Origin: Candidatus Saccharibacteria bacterium oral taxon 955
Lineage (GTDB): Bacteria > Patescibacteriota > Saccharimonadia > Saccharimonadales > Saccharimonadaceae
Reading direction: 5' to 3'
NCBI GenBank assembly: GCA_010202265.1
Contig: CP047918.1
Span: forward strand, 1-64,000
Length of the DNA stretch: 64,000 bases
The notes beneath the pieces were generated by a model. That model ran no database searches. It saw only the letters and a program-made list of their open reading frames with translations, and was not told the origin of the DNA. Position 1 is the first letter of the stretch; each line of letters opens with the position of its first letter. Positions 33,883-42,976 of this stretch are shown here, piece after piece. A program made the translations under genes and the position numbers.

Positions 33883-34875
33883 ATGATTATAGGGAAAATA
33901 TGTGACGAACCTAGTGTGTGGGACGAGATAGTACACGACCTTGGTGGTCATCCGCTCCAGTTGTGGGGCTGGGGAGAGTTGAAGTCGGCGCACAACTGGA
34001 GTACTCACAGAGTAATTTGTGTGGATGATTCAGATAACACCGTAGTAGGCGGTGCACAGATTCTCGTACGTCCACTACCAGGGGCCTTTAAGCGAATTTG
34101 TTATATACCGAGAGGTCCAGTTTGGCGCGCCGGTGAGGAGCAGGGGGTGCTAAGTGCGATTACTTGCTATGTAAAACAGTATCTACCTGGGGTGGCATTG
34201 ACGATTGAACCAGATACCGACAGTCTTGTGTTGCCAGAGGGTTGGCGGGCGTCTAAGAATACAATTTTGATCCCTCGGACACTAATCCTTGATCTCGATA
34301 ATGACGAGTCAGCACTTCTCGGAGCCATGACAAAAAAGACCAGACAGTATATCCGCAAATCAGAGCGCGAGGGCTTAGTAGTGCGACAGGTGAAGCGACA
34401 TGATGACATAAGGGCGTGTCTTGATATCTACCATCAAACTGCTGAGCGTGCAAAATTTCCTCTCCACGACGACCAGTACTATTATGATGTCCATGAAAAA
34501 CTCGGTGAATCGTCGGTTATTTTTGCCACCTACGAAGGCGATAAACCGACTGCCTTCGTCTGGCTTGTTGTCAGCGCAACGACTTCATTTGAGCTATATG
34601 GCGGTATGAATGAGCGCGGACAGCAATTGCGAGCTAATTACATGCTTAAATGGCATTCTATCCGTACCTGTAAAGAGTGGGGGATTAGTCGATATGATAT
34701 GAATGGACTACTTAATGATGGTGTCAGTACGTTCAAGCAGGGTTTTGCTAGTCATGAAGATATGTTGGTTGGTACCTATGACTACCCGCTATCATCGTTA
34801 TATGCATTATGGGCTAGGGGATTACCTCTGGCAAAAAAGATTATTCGTCAAGCCAAACGGCTTGTTAGGGGCTAG
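33883..34875 (+). CDS. FemAB-family peptidoglycan bridge aminoacyltransferase (copy 1)
   Basis: FemABX enzymes add amino acids from aminoacyl-tRNA to the peptide stem of lipid II, forming cross-bridges. This 330-residue protein has the two GNAT-like halves of the family, with MTKKTRQYIRKSEREGL in the middle and FELYGGMNERGQQLRANY plus SRYDMNGLL in the C-terminal half. It lacks an obvious coiled-coil insert. TATAAT ends exactly six bases before the ATG, predicting a leaderless mRNA. The end overlaps tsaC convergently by 4 bp. Confidence 0.88.
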   Translation: MIIGKICDEPSVWDEIVHDLGGHPLQLWGWGELKSAHNWSTHRVICVDDSDNTVVGGAQILVRPLPGAFKRICYIPRGPVWRAGEEQGVLSAITCYVKQYLPGVALTIEPDTDSLVLPEGWRASKNTILIPRTLILDLDNDESALLGAMTKKTRQYIRKSEREGLVVRQVKRHDDIRACLDIYHQTAERAKFPLHDDQYYYDVHEKLGESSVIFATYEGDKPTAFVWLVVSATTSFELYGGMNERGQQLRANYMLKWHSIRTCKEWGISRYDMNGLLNDGVSTFKQGFASHEDMLVGTYDYPLSSLYALWARGLPLAKKIIRQAKRLVRG

Positions 34876-35453
34876 AGTTTAACTGCACCTTCGCGGTAGA
34901 CGATGACCCGATTATTTTCATCAAAGCCGATGATTGTTGAAGGGGGACGATCGCCGAGGTCGCCAGCGTCAACATAAAAATCCACTTTTTTGCCAAAGTA
35001 CGCTATAGCTTCTTTAATCGTGTGAGATGTTGGCGCATGGGGTGTATTTGCGCTGGTTGTCATCAGGGGTCCAGTTTGGGCTAAGAGGGCGAGGATAACT
35101 GGATCTCTTGGGATGCGAGCTGCCATGTGGGTTTGTGATACTTTTAGATAATCAGGTAGTAAATCTGTTGTCATTTCTACACTAATAGCATTTGGCCAGT
35201 ACTTGCTAGCATGGGTGAGCGTGTCGCTAGGGAAACCGAGCCTGCTTAACTGTTGAATGGAAGCGGCGATAGTAGTGCCAGGTTGTCGTTTCCGAGTTTT
35301 TAGAGAGTAGAGTTTTTTGATTGCTGTCTTGCTAGTGGCCGCACCGACTAGTCCATAGATTGTATCAGTTGGAATAACTCCGATCTGGCCATTTTTTATC
35401 ATTTCGGCTAGTCGAGGATCAGTGAGTGATTTCAGGTGGATTGGTTTACTCAT
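34872..35453 (-). CDS. tsaC: Threonylcarbamoyl-AMP synthase (Sua5/YciO/YrdC family)
   Basis: TsaC makes threonylcarbamoyl-AMP from Thr, bicarbonate and ATP, the first step of t6A formation at tRNA position 37. The 193-residue single-domain form has GVIPTDTIYGLVGAA, the basic patch LKTRKRQPGT and TTSANTPHAPT, as in YrdC. It follows tsaD with an 8-bp overlap, so both enzymes of the pathway are co-expressed. tsaB and tsaE are not in the window. Confidence 0.93.
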   Translation of the reverse strand: MSKPIHLKSLTDPRLAEMIKNGQIGVIPTDTIYGLVGAATSKTAIKKLYSLKTRKRQPGTTIAASIQQLSRLGFPSDTLTHASKYWPNAISVEMTTDLLPDYLKVSQTHMAARIPRDPVILALLAQTGPLMTTSANTPHAPTSHTIKEAIAYFGKKVDFYVDAGDLGDRPPSTIIGFDENNRVIVYREGAVKL

Positions 35454-36552
35454 TTTTTGACCAGGCAGTTTTTGTCATAGAAATACTCGGGATTACCTCG
35501 AGGGCGTAGGGGTTGGTAGGCGGATGAGCGATAGCGTGGTAATAGCCTAGGGCGGCAATCATCACCGCATTATCAGTGCAGAGGCTGATCGGTGCGTACT
35601 CAATATCAATCGGTAGGCGCTCCTTTAGCACCTCGCGTAGTTTTCTTGACGCGGCGACGCCACCAGCGATTACTACTGAGGCTGGCCGGTAGTTTTCAAA
35701 TGCTTTAACTGTCTTGTCGACGAGAGTGTCAACTGCTACGCGCTGGAAACTTGCGGAGACATTATCGCGTGTAGCCTCGTCTAAGAGCGCTGGAAGCTTG
35801 TGAGATGGAAATGTGTGGTCTTTACCGCATTCTGCCTGAACGGCCCTTAAAACGGCCGTCTTGAGGCCTGAGAAGGAAAAATTATACGGATGATCTAGAC
35901 GAGCTTTGGGAAACTGATATGCATTTGGGTTACCTAGCGGTGCGGTACGGTCAATTGATACGCCGCCAGGGTAGGGGAGTCCGATGATTTTTGCAACTTT
36001 ATCAAAAGCTTCGCCGACGGCATCATCTTGAGTCTGTCCGAGAAGTTCATAGTCGCCATGGCTGCGGAACAACACGAGCTGAGTGTGTCCACCTGATACG
36101 ATTAGAGCAAGCATAGGAAAAGCTGGTTGCTTAGACGGTAGTTCTAGGGGTTTTAACGAGACTAGCTTCTCTGGGCGACCATCTTCAGTGATAAAGTTTG
36201 CATAGACATGAGCCTCGACGTGATGGACTGGATAGAGAGGCTTGTTGTGTAGGATTGCTAGCGTACGGGCTGCAAGTGTGCCAACCAGGAGCGAGCCGAT
36301 TAGACCGGGAGCGTAGGTGACGGCAATTGCATCAATGTCATCCCACGTACAGTTTGCATCTGTAATTGCTTGGTTGATGACGGGATTAATGGCTTCAATG
36401 TGACTACGAGCTGCAATCTCCGGGACAACGCCACCATAGTGTTTGTGGATATCAATTTGCGATACTACGACATTAGACAGTAAACGGCGACCGTCCTCAA
36501 CGACCGAGGCGGCAGTTTCGTCGCAGCTAGACTCGATTCCCAAAACTTTCAT
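35446..36552 (-). CDS. tsaD: tRNA N6-threonylcarbamoyladenosine transferase TsaD
   Basis: TsaD transfers the threonylcarbamoyl group to A37 of tRNAs reading ANN codons. The 368 residues are slightly longer than usual. GIESSCDETAASVV opens the ASKHA fold. The metal-binding HHVEAH, SGGHTQLVL and GEAFDKVAK are all present, and VVIAGGVAAS is near the C-terminus. A minus-strand TATAAT lies nine bases before the ATG, so the tsaD-tsaC unit has almost no leader. Confidence 0.95.
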   Translation of the reverse strand: MKVLGIESSCDETAASVVEDGRRLLSNVVVSQIDIHKHYGGVVPEIAARSHIEAINPVINQAITDANCTWDDIDAIAVTYAPGLIGSLLVGTLAARTLAILHNKPLYPVHHVEAHVYANFITEDGRPEKLVSLKPLELPSKQPAFPMLALIVSGGHTQLVLFRSHGDYELLGQTQDDAVGEAFDKVAKIIGLPYPGGVSIDRTAPLGNPNAYQFPKARLDHPYNFSFSGLKTAVLRAVQAECGKDHTFPSHKLPALLDEATRDNVSASFQRVAVDTLVDKTVKAFENYRPASVVIAGGVAASRKLREVLKERLPIDIEYAPISLCTDNAVMIAALGYYHAIAHPPTNPYALEVIPSISMTKTAWSKNE

Positions 36553-36615
36553 GCATAGCAGATTATACCATATTTTTCATACTTTTTAAGGGATAAAGAG
36601 TGTTAAAATGGGTAT

Positions 36616-37911
36616 ATGAAGCAAACATTGGTGAGGGGAGTGAGAAAAGCGCTACCAAAAAGTACGGTTTCGTCGCTCGAGAATCGATATCGCCTCCTAA
36701 GGGCAAAGGCACTATCGACTCGTTATGGCCACCCGGCACGTAACTTGCGCGTTATCGCCGTTACAGGTACGAATGGCAAGACGACGACTGTTAACTATCT
36801 AAATGAGATACTAAAGGAAGCTGGGTATAAAACTGCAATGTTTAGCACGGCAACGATTGAAGTGGCCGGTAGGGCGAAGCGTAATGATCTAAATGCGACA
36901 GTTGCCTCAACAGCGCGAATGCAACAGTTTTTCCGAACTGCAAAACAAGAGAAGGTTGACTTCGTTGTTATGGAGTTTCCTTCTCATGCGATTCATCAAC
37001 ACAAGCTTTACGGTGTACCAGTCGAGATGGCGATTATGACCAATCTGACACAGGATCATCTTGACTATCATGGAACGATGGAAGAGTACGCGGAGGTCAA
37101 GGGTAGGTTATTTGCGTGTCAACCAAAGTATATTGTCTTAAACCGTGACGATGCATGGTTTGATTATTTTGATAAGTTTGTCGCTGGTGGCCAAAAGATT
37201 ACCTATGGCAAATTACCTGATAGCGAGGCGCATATCGACAAGGTTAAGTTGTACCGAAAGGGAACAGAGGTGACGGTGACAATTGATCATCAGACACGTC
37301 TTGAACTTGCTACAAACTTACCGGGCGAGTTTAATGCCTACAACATGACGGCCGCGGTGGCTGCAGCCTATCTTTTGGGTGTCAAATTAAACGATATTGT
37401 AGAGGGGGTAGCCAATCTAGAGGCGGTACCGGGTCGGTTTGAGCGTGTCGTCGAGGGTCTGCCGTATGACGTTATTGTTGATTACGCGCATACCCCAGAT
37501 GGCCTAGAGAAATTACTCCAAGCAGCCCGAGCGATTACAAAAAACCGAGTCATTCTAGTTTTTGGTGCTTGTGGTGATCGTGACAAGGCTAAGAGACCGG
37601 TCATGGGCGGGATTGCCGCTTGTCTGGCGGATCGAATCTTCCTGACTGACGAAGAGAGCTACAACGAAGACCCAAAGGCAATTCGTGAGATGATCTACAA
37701 AGGAATCGAAGATGCTAGAGGTGGAGCGATGAAAACTACCGAGGTAGCGGATCGTCGTGAGGCGATTGAAAAAGCTCTCAGTATTGCCACTAAGGGAGAT
37801 ACAGTTCTAATCACTGGTATGGGTCATGAAGTCTACCGGATCATCAACGGAGACAAAAAGCCGTGGAATGACTCAGATGTTGTTCGCGAAATCCTAAATG
37901 ATAAGCATTAG
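36616..37911 (+). CDS. MurE-like Mur ligase lacking the N-terminal domain
   Basis: Mur ligases join amino acids to UDP-MurNAc peptides using ATP. This 431-residue protein has the ATP loop GTNGKTTT (51-58), NLTQDHLDYHG, a C-terminal domain starting at DYAHTPDGLEKLL, and ACGDRDKAKRP, most like MurE. It has only about 45 residues before the P-loop, so the usual UDP-binding N-terminal domain is absent. The MurE substrate motif (DNPR for diaminopimelate) is replaced by EDPK, arguing against diaminopimelate as the added residue. TAAAAT ends exactly six bases before the ATG. Confidence 0.85.
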   Translation: MKQTLVRGVRKALPKSTVSSLENRYRLLRAKALSTRYGHPARNLRVIAVTGTNGKTTTVNYLNEILKEAGYKTAMFSTATIEVAGRAKRNDLNATVASTARMQQFFRTAKQEKVDFVVMEFPSHAIHQHKLYGVPVEMAIMTNLTQDHLDYHGTMEEYAEVKGRLFACQPKYIVLNRDDAWFDYFDKFVAGGQKITYGKLPDSEAHIDKVKLYRKGTEVTVTIDHQTRLELATNLPGEFNAYNMTAAVAAAYLLGVKLNDIVEGVANLEAVPGRFERVVEGLPYDVIVDYAHTPDGLEKLLQAARAITKNRVILVFGACGDRDKAKRPVMGGIAACLADRIFLTDEESYNEDPKAIREMIYKGIEDARGGAMKTTEVADRREAIEKALSIATKGDTVLITGMGHEVYRIINGDKKPWNDSDVVREILNDKH

Positions 37912-37966
37912 CTAGCGGTTGTGGACCAGTATGATTAGGTGCTGGTAGCATATAGCCCCAGAGAGA

Positions 37967-39013
37967 CTAGAACCACTGTTGCCTTTTGAGTCGCCAAGAC
38001 AGGCTGAGAGCGAGTCGTAGTCCAAATTTTTGCCAACGCTTATAAACGGTTGGATTAACTACAAGATCATAACAGCCGACATAGTCAGTGACGTGCTTGT
38101 TGAAACTTGTCTTAAACCGGCCGATGCCATATAGCGGATTTGAGTCATCTCTGATAGCGCTTGAGTGCGGTGCGCCACATAGGTCGTAACTCTCTACTCC
38201 ATGGGCTTTCATCCACTTGATCACCTCCCACTGTAAGAGATGGCTTGCCCCGTAGGTCACTTTTTCGCGCAAACTTGCACCGTCTTTATATAGTCCTTTT
38301 TTGCCGAGGAACATACAAAATGCTGATGCAACCACCTTACCGTCAAACCTGGCAAAAAACAGACTGCCGTGGTCGTTTTTAGCAAATTTTTGCCAAAATG
38401 TACGATAATACTGATAATCACGAAGCGAGGCTTCAAACCGACCAATCGCAGTGCTGCGAAGCATGTCAAACATGATTTGCATATTTTCCTCGGTAAGTGG
38501 GACAGCTTCGGTAACGATACCGTCCCTTTCGGCGCGCTTGAGAGCGTGGCGTCCTTTTTGATTAAAATTTGCAAGGATTGTATCTAGGTCGGGTGAAAGA
38601 TCTATTATCACCGTCGAGTTATTTGGTTGTACTGGAGCCGTTCGCACTAGTCCGGCAGCTCGAAAAGCGGCGTGCGTATCGTCGGTTTCGAGGATCTCTG
38701 GCTCGAGCTTTATGGCGAACACACCCTGTTCATTTGCAAATTGCTTTAGTTCTGGTAGTAGAGACAGTAGTTCTTCTGTACAAGTAACTCCAGGGCCTTT
38801 TGGAAAATACCAATAAATACCGTGGCCAAAAACAGATTTTTCGAGGACGGTTGCGGTGATATTATCAATTACCAGGTATCGTGGAATCCAGCCGCTGAGA
38901 TGTTTTGTCTCAGCTAGAGCAGTGGACTGAAAGACATTGCCTCCGTCGGGGTTGCTGGTAAGGAGCTCGTCCCAGCGCGCGATCTCGTCTGGGTTCGCAA
39001 ATCGGATACTCAT
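37967..39013 (-). CDS. FemAB-family peptidoglycan bridge aminoacyltransferase (copy 2)
   Basis: The 348-residue protein shares the FemAB pattern: NQKGRHALKRAERDGI in the centre, LYKDGASLREKVTYGASHLL and ESYDLCGAP in the C-terminal half, and a basic C-terminus. It differs enough from copy 1 to suggest a different residue or bridge position. On the minus strand TACAAT ends exactly six bases before the ATG. With the MurE-like ligase next door, it forms a small wall-assembly neighbourhood. Confidence 0.88.
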   Translation of the reverse strand: MSIRFANPDEIARWDELLTSNPDGGNVFQSTALAETKHLSGWIPRYLVIDNITATVLEKSVFGHGIYWYFPKGPGVTCTEELLSLLPELKQFANEQGVFAIKLEPEILETDDTHAAFRAAGLVRTAPVQPNNSTVIIDLSPDLDTILANFNQKGRHALKRAERDGIVTEAVPLTEENMQIMFDMLRSTAIGRFEASLRDYQYYRTFWQKFAKNDHGSLFFARFDGKVVASAFCMFLGKKGLYKDGASLREKVTYGASHLLQWEVIKWMKAHGVESYDLCGAPHSSAIRDDSNPLYGIGRFKTSFNKHVTDYVGCYDLVVNPTVYKRWQKFGLRLALSLSWRLKRQQWF

Positions 39014-39030
39014 AGCCCTATTGTAGCAAA

Positions 39031-40002
39031 CTAATCGATGTGAATGTCATCTATAGTGTCGCCGTGTTTAGCAGCAAGCACCTCAAGTTCGCCAGGGTAT
39101 TGTAGACAAATCTGATTGATGAGAGCATCTTCCATAGGACCGTATTTACTGCTCAACCTTTTCGGATCTAGGCGTGCCGCATTGTTTGGATAGTCAACCT
39201 CTTCTATACATTGATTCCAAAGTTTGCCAGGAATTGCACGCCCCTTGTCATCAACTGTCTTACTACGATTAGCCTTGACATCAACGGGTAAGTCGAACTC
39301 ATGTCCGTATAGGCTGACTGTGAGTAGATAGTCTGTGCCAGCTGCGTCTAGTTTGCGACGAACCTCTGGGTTGTCGGTGAGATGATAGTGGATCTCGACG
39401 CCTTCGTACTTGCCGATTATTTCTTCGGCTGAAAGCTCACCACGCATGCCGCGAGCAGCGCCGAGCACATGCTTGAATACTCGTGCTCCATCCTGTGGCT
39501 TTTCGCCATTTAGAGTTTTCATTATTTTGTAAGAGGCCGCGAGTTGTCCAGCCACAAAGTCAAGCGGAGTTTTGGGGTTTAGGTCTAGACGCTCCTTGAG
39601 TATCTCATTATAGCTAAGTACCTTTTGACGGCTATAATTTATCTGATCTTTTGTCTTGCCTGATACGTGTCTATGGTTTTGTCGTTCTCGTTTAGCTTTT
39701 GTACGAGCCTCGATCAGCCGTTCTTGAGCGTCGACAAAGTCCGTAACATAGCCAACTGATAACAAGAAGGCTGCTTCTCCTGGCTTGCCAGCTTCGAGTG
39801 CGGCTTCCCCGGCAAGCTGTAGTTGTTCGGCTCCGCTACGTATCCCTTCTGGGTTACGGATAGAGTGTGTTTCTGAATCTCCATAGACCTCGCTTAATAG
39901 CTTTTTTGCAGATTCTATACCTTGTTGACGGTATTCGTTGCTACGGTCTACCCGTTCGCCAGATGGTCTGATGTATGGGGGGAGTTTTTGCTCTCGTGAC
40001 AT
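39031..40002 (-). CDS. Protein of unknown function, helical
   Basis: I do not recognise this 323-residue soluble protein. The N-terminal half looks like helical repeats with an Ala-rich segment (LAGEAALEAGKPGEAAFLL) suggestive of a TPR-like fold, followed by a basic stretch RTKAKRERQNHRH. The C-terminal half contains GVEIHYHLTDNPEVRRKLD and LPVDVKANRSKTVDDKGR. The start ATG 40002 has a complete promoter whose -10 ends exactly six bases upstream; earlier in-frame codons would lie inside it. Confidence 0.65.
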   Translation of the reverse strand: MSREQKLPPYIRPSGERVDRSNEYRQQGIESAKKLLSEVYGDSETHSIRNPEGIRSGAEQLQLAGEAALEAGKPGEAAFLLSVGYVTDFVDAQERLIEARTKAKRERQNHRHVSGKTKDQINYSRQKVLSYNEILKERLDLNPKTPLDFVAGQLAASYKIMKTLNGEKPQDGARVFKHVLGAARGMRGELSAEEIIGKYEGVEIHYHLTDNPEVRRKLDAAGTDYLLTVSLYGHEFDLPVDVKANRSKTVDDKGRAIPGKLWNQCIEEVDYPNNAARLDPKRLSSKYGPMEDALINQICLQYPGELEVLAAKHGDTIDDIHID

Positions 40003-40008
40003 ACTTGC

Positions 40009-40037
40009 ATTTAAGCACAAACATGATAAAAAGTCAA
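40009..40037 (-). promoter_or_regulatory. Leaderless extended -10 promoter, shared-spacer class
   Basis: Minus strand: TTGACT (40032-40037), 17-bp spacer ending GTTTGTGC, TTAAAT (40009-40014), then six bases to the ATG. The spacer resembles those at 30695 and 55297. Confidence 0.75.
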
Positions 40038-40081
40038 TACTGTTGTATACTGACTGCGTAATGTATCGATTGTGCGTATAT

Positions 40082-40108
40082 AAAAACCTCGATAGTGTCG
40101 AGGTTTTT
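40082..40108. terminator. Bidirectional-type terminator hairpin
   Basis: A perfect 11-bp palindrome, AAAAACCTCGA and TCGAGGTTTTT, with a 5-base loop. It lies 17 bp after the stop of the minus-strand 40126-40602 gene. Confidence 0.85.
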
Positions 40109-40125
40109 GTTAGCTCATGAAGTGG

Positions 40126-40602
40126 TTAGGCGGTTGGTTGGTTTCCTGATAGAAAATCAATTTCTTTGATGATATCAAGTAAGGCTTGAGCGCGCCGTGC
40201 CTCATCGGCGATAGCTTTTGCCGCTTCGTGTGCAGGTGCGATGAGGGTACGATCATCGGTTGAACGGATAAGCAAAAGGTAGGTGTCGAACTTTTCCTCG
40301 GCTGGTAGGTTGAGCTTGTCTACCAGTGGACGAAGCTCTGAGATAGCTTCTTGCTTGACTCCATCAAGCTCTCCTGGAATAGTCGGTGGGGCTACTGGGG
40401 CGGATACACCAGTCGCTGGCGCTGGCATGGGCGTTGCCATAGGGTCATCGGCAGGAGGGGCCGCTACCGGAGGCGTTCCTGGGGTAGTGTTTATGTCTTG
40501 ATTGTTGCTATCTGCATCAATATCAGCGTTGACTCCAGCGAGAACTTTTGCAAGCTCCTGGTCATCGCTAATCGGTTGTGTTGTCTGCGATTGAATATCC
40601 AT
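40126..40602 (-). CDS. Protein of unknown function with Pro/Ala-rich N-terminal half
   Basis: The 158-residue protein has a polar, Asp/Pro/Ala-rich and probably disordered first half (1-75) and a helical C-terminal half (about 80-155) containing LNLPAEEKFDTYLLLI. No membrane segment or known motif is visible. AGAGGTGG lies just before ATG 40602. It is transcribed alone and has a good terminator. Confidence 0.65.
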   Translation of the reverse strand: MDIQSQTTQPISDDQELAKVLAGVNADIDADSNNQDINTTPGTPPVAAPPADDPMATPMPAPATGVSAPVAPPTIPGELDGVKQEAISELRPLVDKLNLPAEEKFDTYLLLIRSTDDRTLIAPAHEAAKAIADEARRAQALLDIIKEIDFLSGNQPTA

Positions 40603-40690
40603 GCCCACCTCTAAATGATTTTGTACTTATGCTTACTTACTAAATACTGTATCATGGATAGAGAATACTACGCAAGGGAAAAGGTAGAAT

Positions 40691-41731
40691 ATGCTTGACG
40701 ATACAAATGTAATCAAACAACGTGATGTAAGTGGAGCACTCAATGTAGCGGCGACGCTATATAAGCAGGTCTCATATGACTGTCAACTTGTCAATGCGAC
40801 GCACGATGGACGTGAGATTGCCGGTGTGATTGTGGCTGGTATGGGCGGTTCGGCGCTTGCTGCCGATGTCGCCAAAGTATTATTGGCACGCGATCTAATG
40901 GTTCCATTTGAGGTAGTAAAGGGTTACGAGCTACCAGCTTATGTGGGTAAAAATACTCTAGTAATTGCCAGTAGTCACTCCGGTAATACCGAGGAAACAG
41001 TTACTTGCATGAACGAGGCACTTAAGCGCGGTTGTCAGATGGCGGCAATTGCCACTGGCGGTCAGGTAAAAGAGATAGCACAAGCACACGAAGTGATGTA
41101 TGCTGAGATGCCTCATGATACTCAGCCGCGTATGGGTATGATCTATAACCTCAGGGCACTGCTTAGGATTCTTGTTGAGTTTAGTTTAGTTCATCAGTCG
41201 ATATATGACGAGTTGGCTGAGGCTGAACAGTGGCTACATAGTGAAAGCGATCTTTGGGCCAAAGAAGTGCCAACCGAGCGAAATTACGCCAAACAGCTGG
41301 CGCTAATTGCCGTTGGTAAGACGCCGGTGTTTTATGCGGGTAGCTTGATGGCGCCGGTTGCTTATAAGTGGAAAATCAGCTGGAATGAAAATGCCAAAAA
41401 TGTTGCATTTTGGAACTATCTACCGGAATTTAATCATAACGAATTTCTAGGCTGGACAAGTCATCCTGTCGAAAAACCATTTGCTGTATTTGATCTCGTG
41501 AGCGAACTGGAGAATCCGCGTACACTAAAACGATTCTCACTGAGCGACAAGCTCCTTTCTGGCCGTCGTCCAAAAGCTACAGTCGTGCCTATCGAAGGAG
41601 ATAGTCTACTCAAGCAGATGCTCTGGGGTTCTATATTGGCTGATTTTGTCAGTATTTATGTTGCGATTCTCAATGGTGTCGACCCAACCCAGGTTGATTT
41701 AATCGAGAAATTCAAAAAAGAGCTTGCTTAG
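40691..41731 (+). CDS. Bifunctional phosphoglucose/phosphomannose isomerase
   Basis: This SIS-fold enzyme interconverts fructose-6-phosphate with glucose-6-phosphate or mannose-6-phosphate. The 346 residues have VAGMGGSALAADVAK and VIASSHSGNTEETV (phosphosugar-binding), and PEFNHNEFLGW with the C-terminal PGI/PMI domain. GGGAAAAGG precedes the ATG, and a TATCAT about 40 bases upstream may be its -10. It is one of few carbohydrate enzymes in the window. Confidence 0.9.
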   Translation: MLDDTNVIKQRDVSGALNVAATLYKQVSYDCQLVNATHDGREIAGVIVAGMGGSALAADVAKVLLARDLMVPFEVVKGYELPAYVGKNTLVIASSHSGNTEETVTCMNEALKRGCQMAAIATGGQVKEIAQAHEVMYAEMPHDTQPRMGMIYNLRALLRILVEFSLVHQSIYDELAEAEQWLHSESDLWAKEVPTERNYAKQLALIAVGKTPVFYAGSLMAPVAYKWKISWNENAKNVAFWNYLPEFNHNEFLGWTSHPVEKPFAVFDLVSELENPRTLKRFSLSDKLLSGRRPKATVVPIEGDSLLKQMLWGSILADFVSIYVAILNGVDPTQVDLIEKFKKELA

Positions 41732-41746
41732 CTCGTCTTACGTTAT

Positions 41747-42976
41747 CTAGTGATATTGACGTAGTGATACGATGGTGTTTTTGCGAGCCGCTTTGATTGC
41801 TGGATAGCTTCCAAAAACGACGCCAACAATAGTCGCCATAGCAAAGGCTGTAGCGGCGGTCTGCCAGGTAAATGCAGGCGTAAAGTAGAGAAATACGCTG
41901 ACCGAGAACGCCATTACGTAGCCGAGAATATATCCAAACAACCCGCCAAGTAGGCTAATTATCAGCGATTCCATTAAAAACTGAGCAGTAATGTTATATT
42001 GGTTGGCGCCCACCGCCTTACGAATACCGATCTCTCGTGTGCGTTCGGCGACCCCGACAAGCATGATATTCATGATACCAATGCCACCGACAAAGAGTGA
42101 AATGGCGGCAATAGCAGTCATTACGTCTGTGATTGCATTAAATAGTTGATTGCTTGGGCGAGTAATGGCGTCTCCGGTAGTGATCGAGAAGTCTTCCTCG
42201 TCGAGATGCTGAGAGAGCAGTTTCTGCTTGGCCTGCGAAGTTAGCTCAGCCAGATTAGAAGCGTCCTTTGCGAGCAGGTTAATCTGTTGAATTTGTGATC
42301 TTCCCTGGTGAAATAGCTTACCACGCTCGAAGTTAACAATAACGGCACGGTTAAGGTCGACGTTATTGAAGTTAATTGGATTATTTGACCGTTTCATCAC
42401 ACCAATTACGGTGAATTGCTGACCACGCATTGTAAATAGTTGGCCAATTGGTCGATCAGTGTTAAAGAGCTCAAGCGATAAATCTTCGCCAATAACAGCT
42501 GTGGTACTGTCGGTGGCGTCGTCTAGAAACTGACCAGCTTTCATCGATACGTGTGTTACTTTCGTAAAGCTTGGCGTGGTCGCAAGGATTGTGCTGTCTT
42601 TGACAGTTTTTCGATCAGTCTTAAGTGAGCCGTCTATAGTCATGAGAGGGACGACCGTATCAAGATTTTTCATGCCGGTTAACGCCTGTATGTCGGCTTC
42701 TGTTAGTGTACTAACACTAAAAGTCTGCTGGATTATTGGGTTTATTAGGGCGTTTGGATCGCGCGTCTGAACGCTTGGACGAATAACAGCAATCCTACCG
42801 TCCAGTGCTTCGACCTGACCACCGATCATCTGCTTGACGCCACCACTAATAGCTAGGATGCAGGTAACACTAGCAATACCTATAGTAATTCCTAGCACAG
42901 TAAGTATTGTACGGACGCGGTTACTTTTTAGTGTACGATAGGCATTTTCGAAATGATCAATCCACATGAATGTCAT
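41747..42976 (-). CDS. MacB/FtsX-type ABC transporter permease
   Basis: The 409-residue permease has an N-terminal helix (about 22-45), a large external MacB-type periplasmic-core domain (about 50-275) and three C-terminal helices of the FtsX domain with GGIGIMNIMLVGVAERTREI and GIRKAVGA. MacB-type exporters move proteins or peptides, or act as mechanotransmitters. It is translationally coupled (ATGA) to its ATPase gene upstream. Confidence 0.92.
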   Translation of the reverse strand: MTFMWIDHFENAYRTLKSNRVRTILTVLGITIGIASVTCILAISGGVKQMIGGQVEALDGRIAVIRPSVQTRDPNALINPIIQQTFSVSTLTEADIQALTGMKNLDTVVPLMTIDGSLKTDRKTVKDSTILATTPSFTKVTHVSMKAGQFLDDATDSTTAVIGEDLSLELFNTDRPIGQLFTMRGQQFTVIGVMKRSNNPINFNNVDLNRAVIVNFERGKLFHQGRSQIQQINLLAKDASNLAELTSQAKQKLLSQHLDEEDFSITTGDAITRPSNQLFNAITDVMTAIAAISLFVGGIGIMNIMLVGVAERTREIGIRKAVGANQYNITAQFLMESLIISLLGGLFGYILGYVMAFSVSVFLYFTPAFTWQTAATAFAMATIVGVVFGSYPAIKAARKNTIVSLRQYH

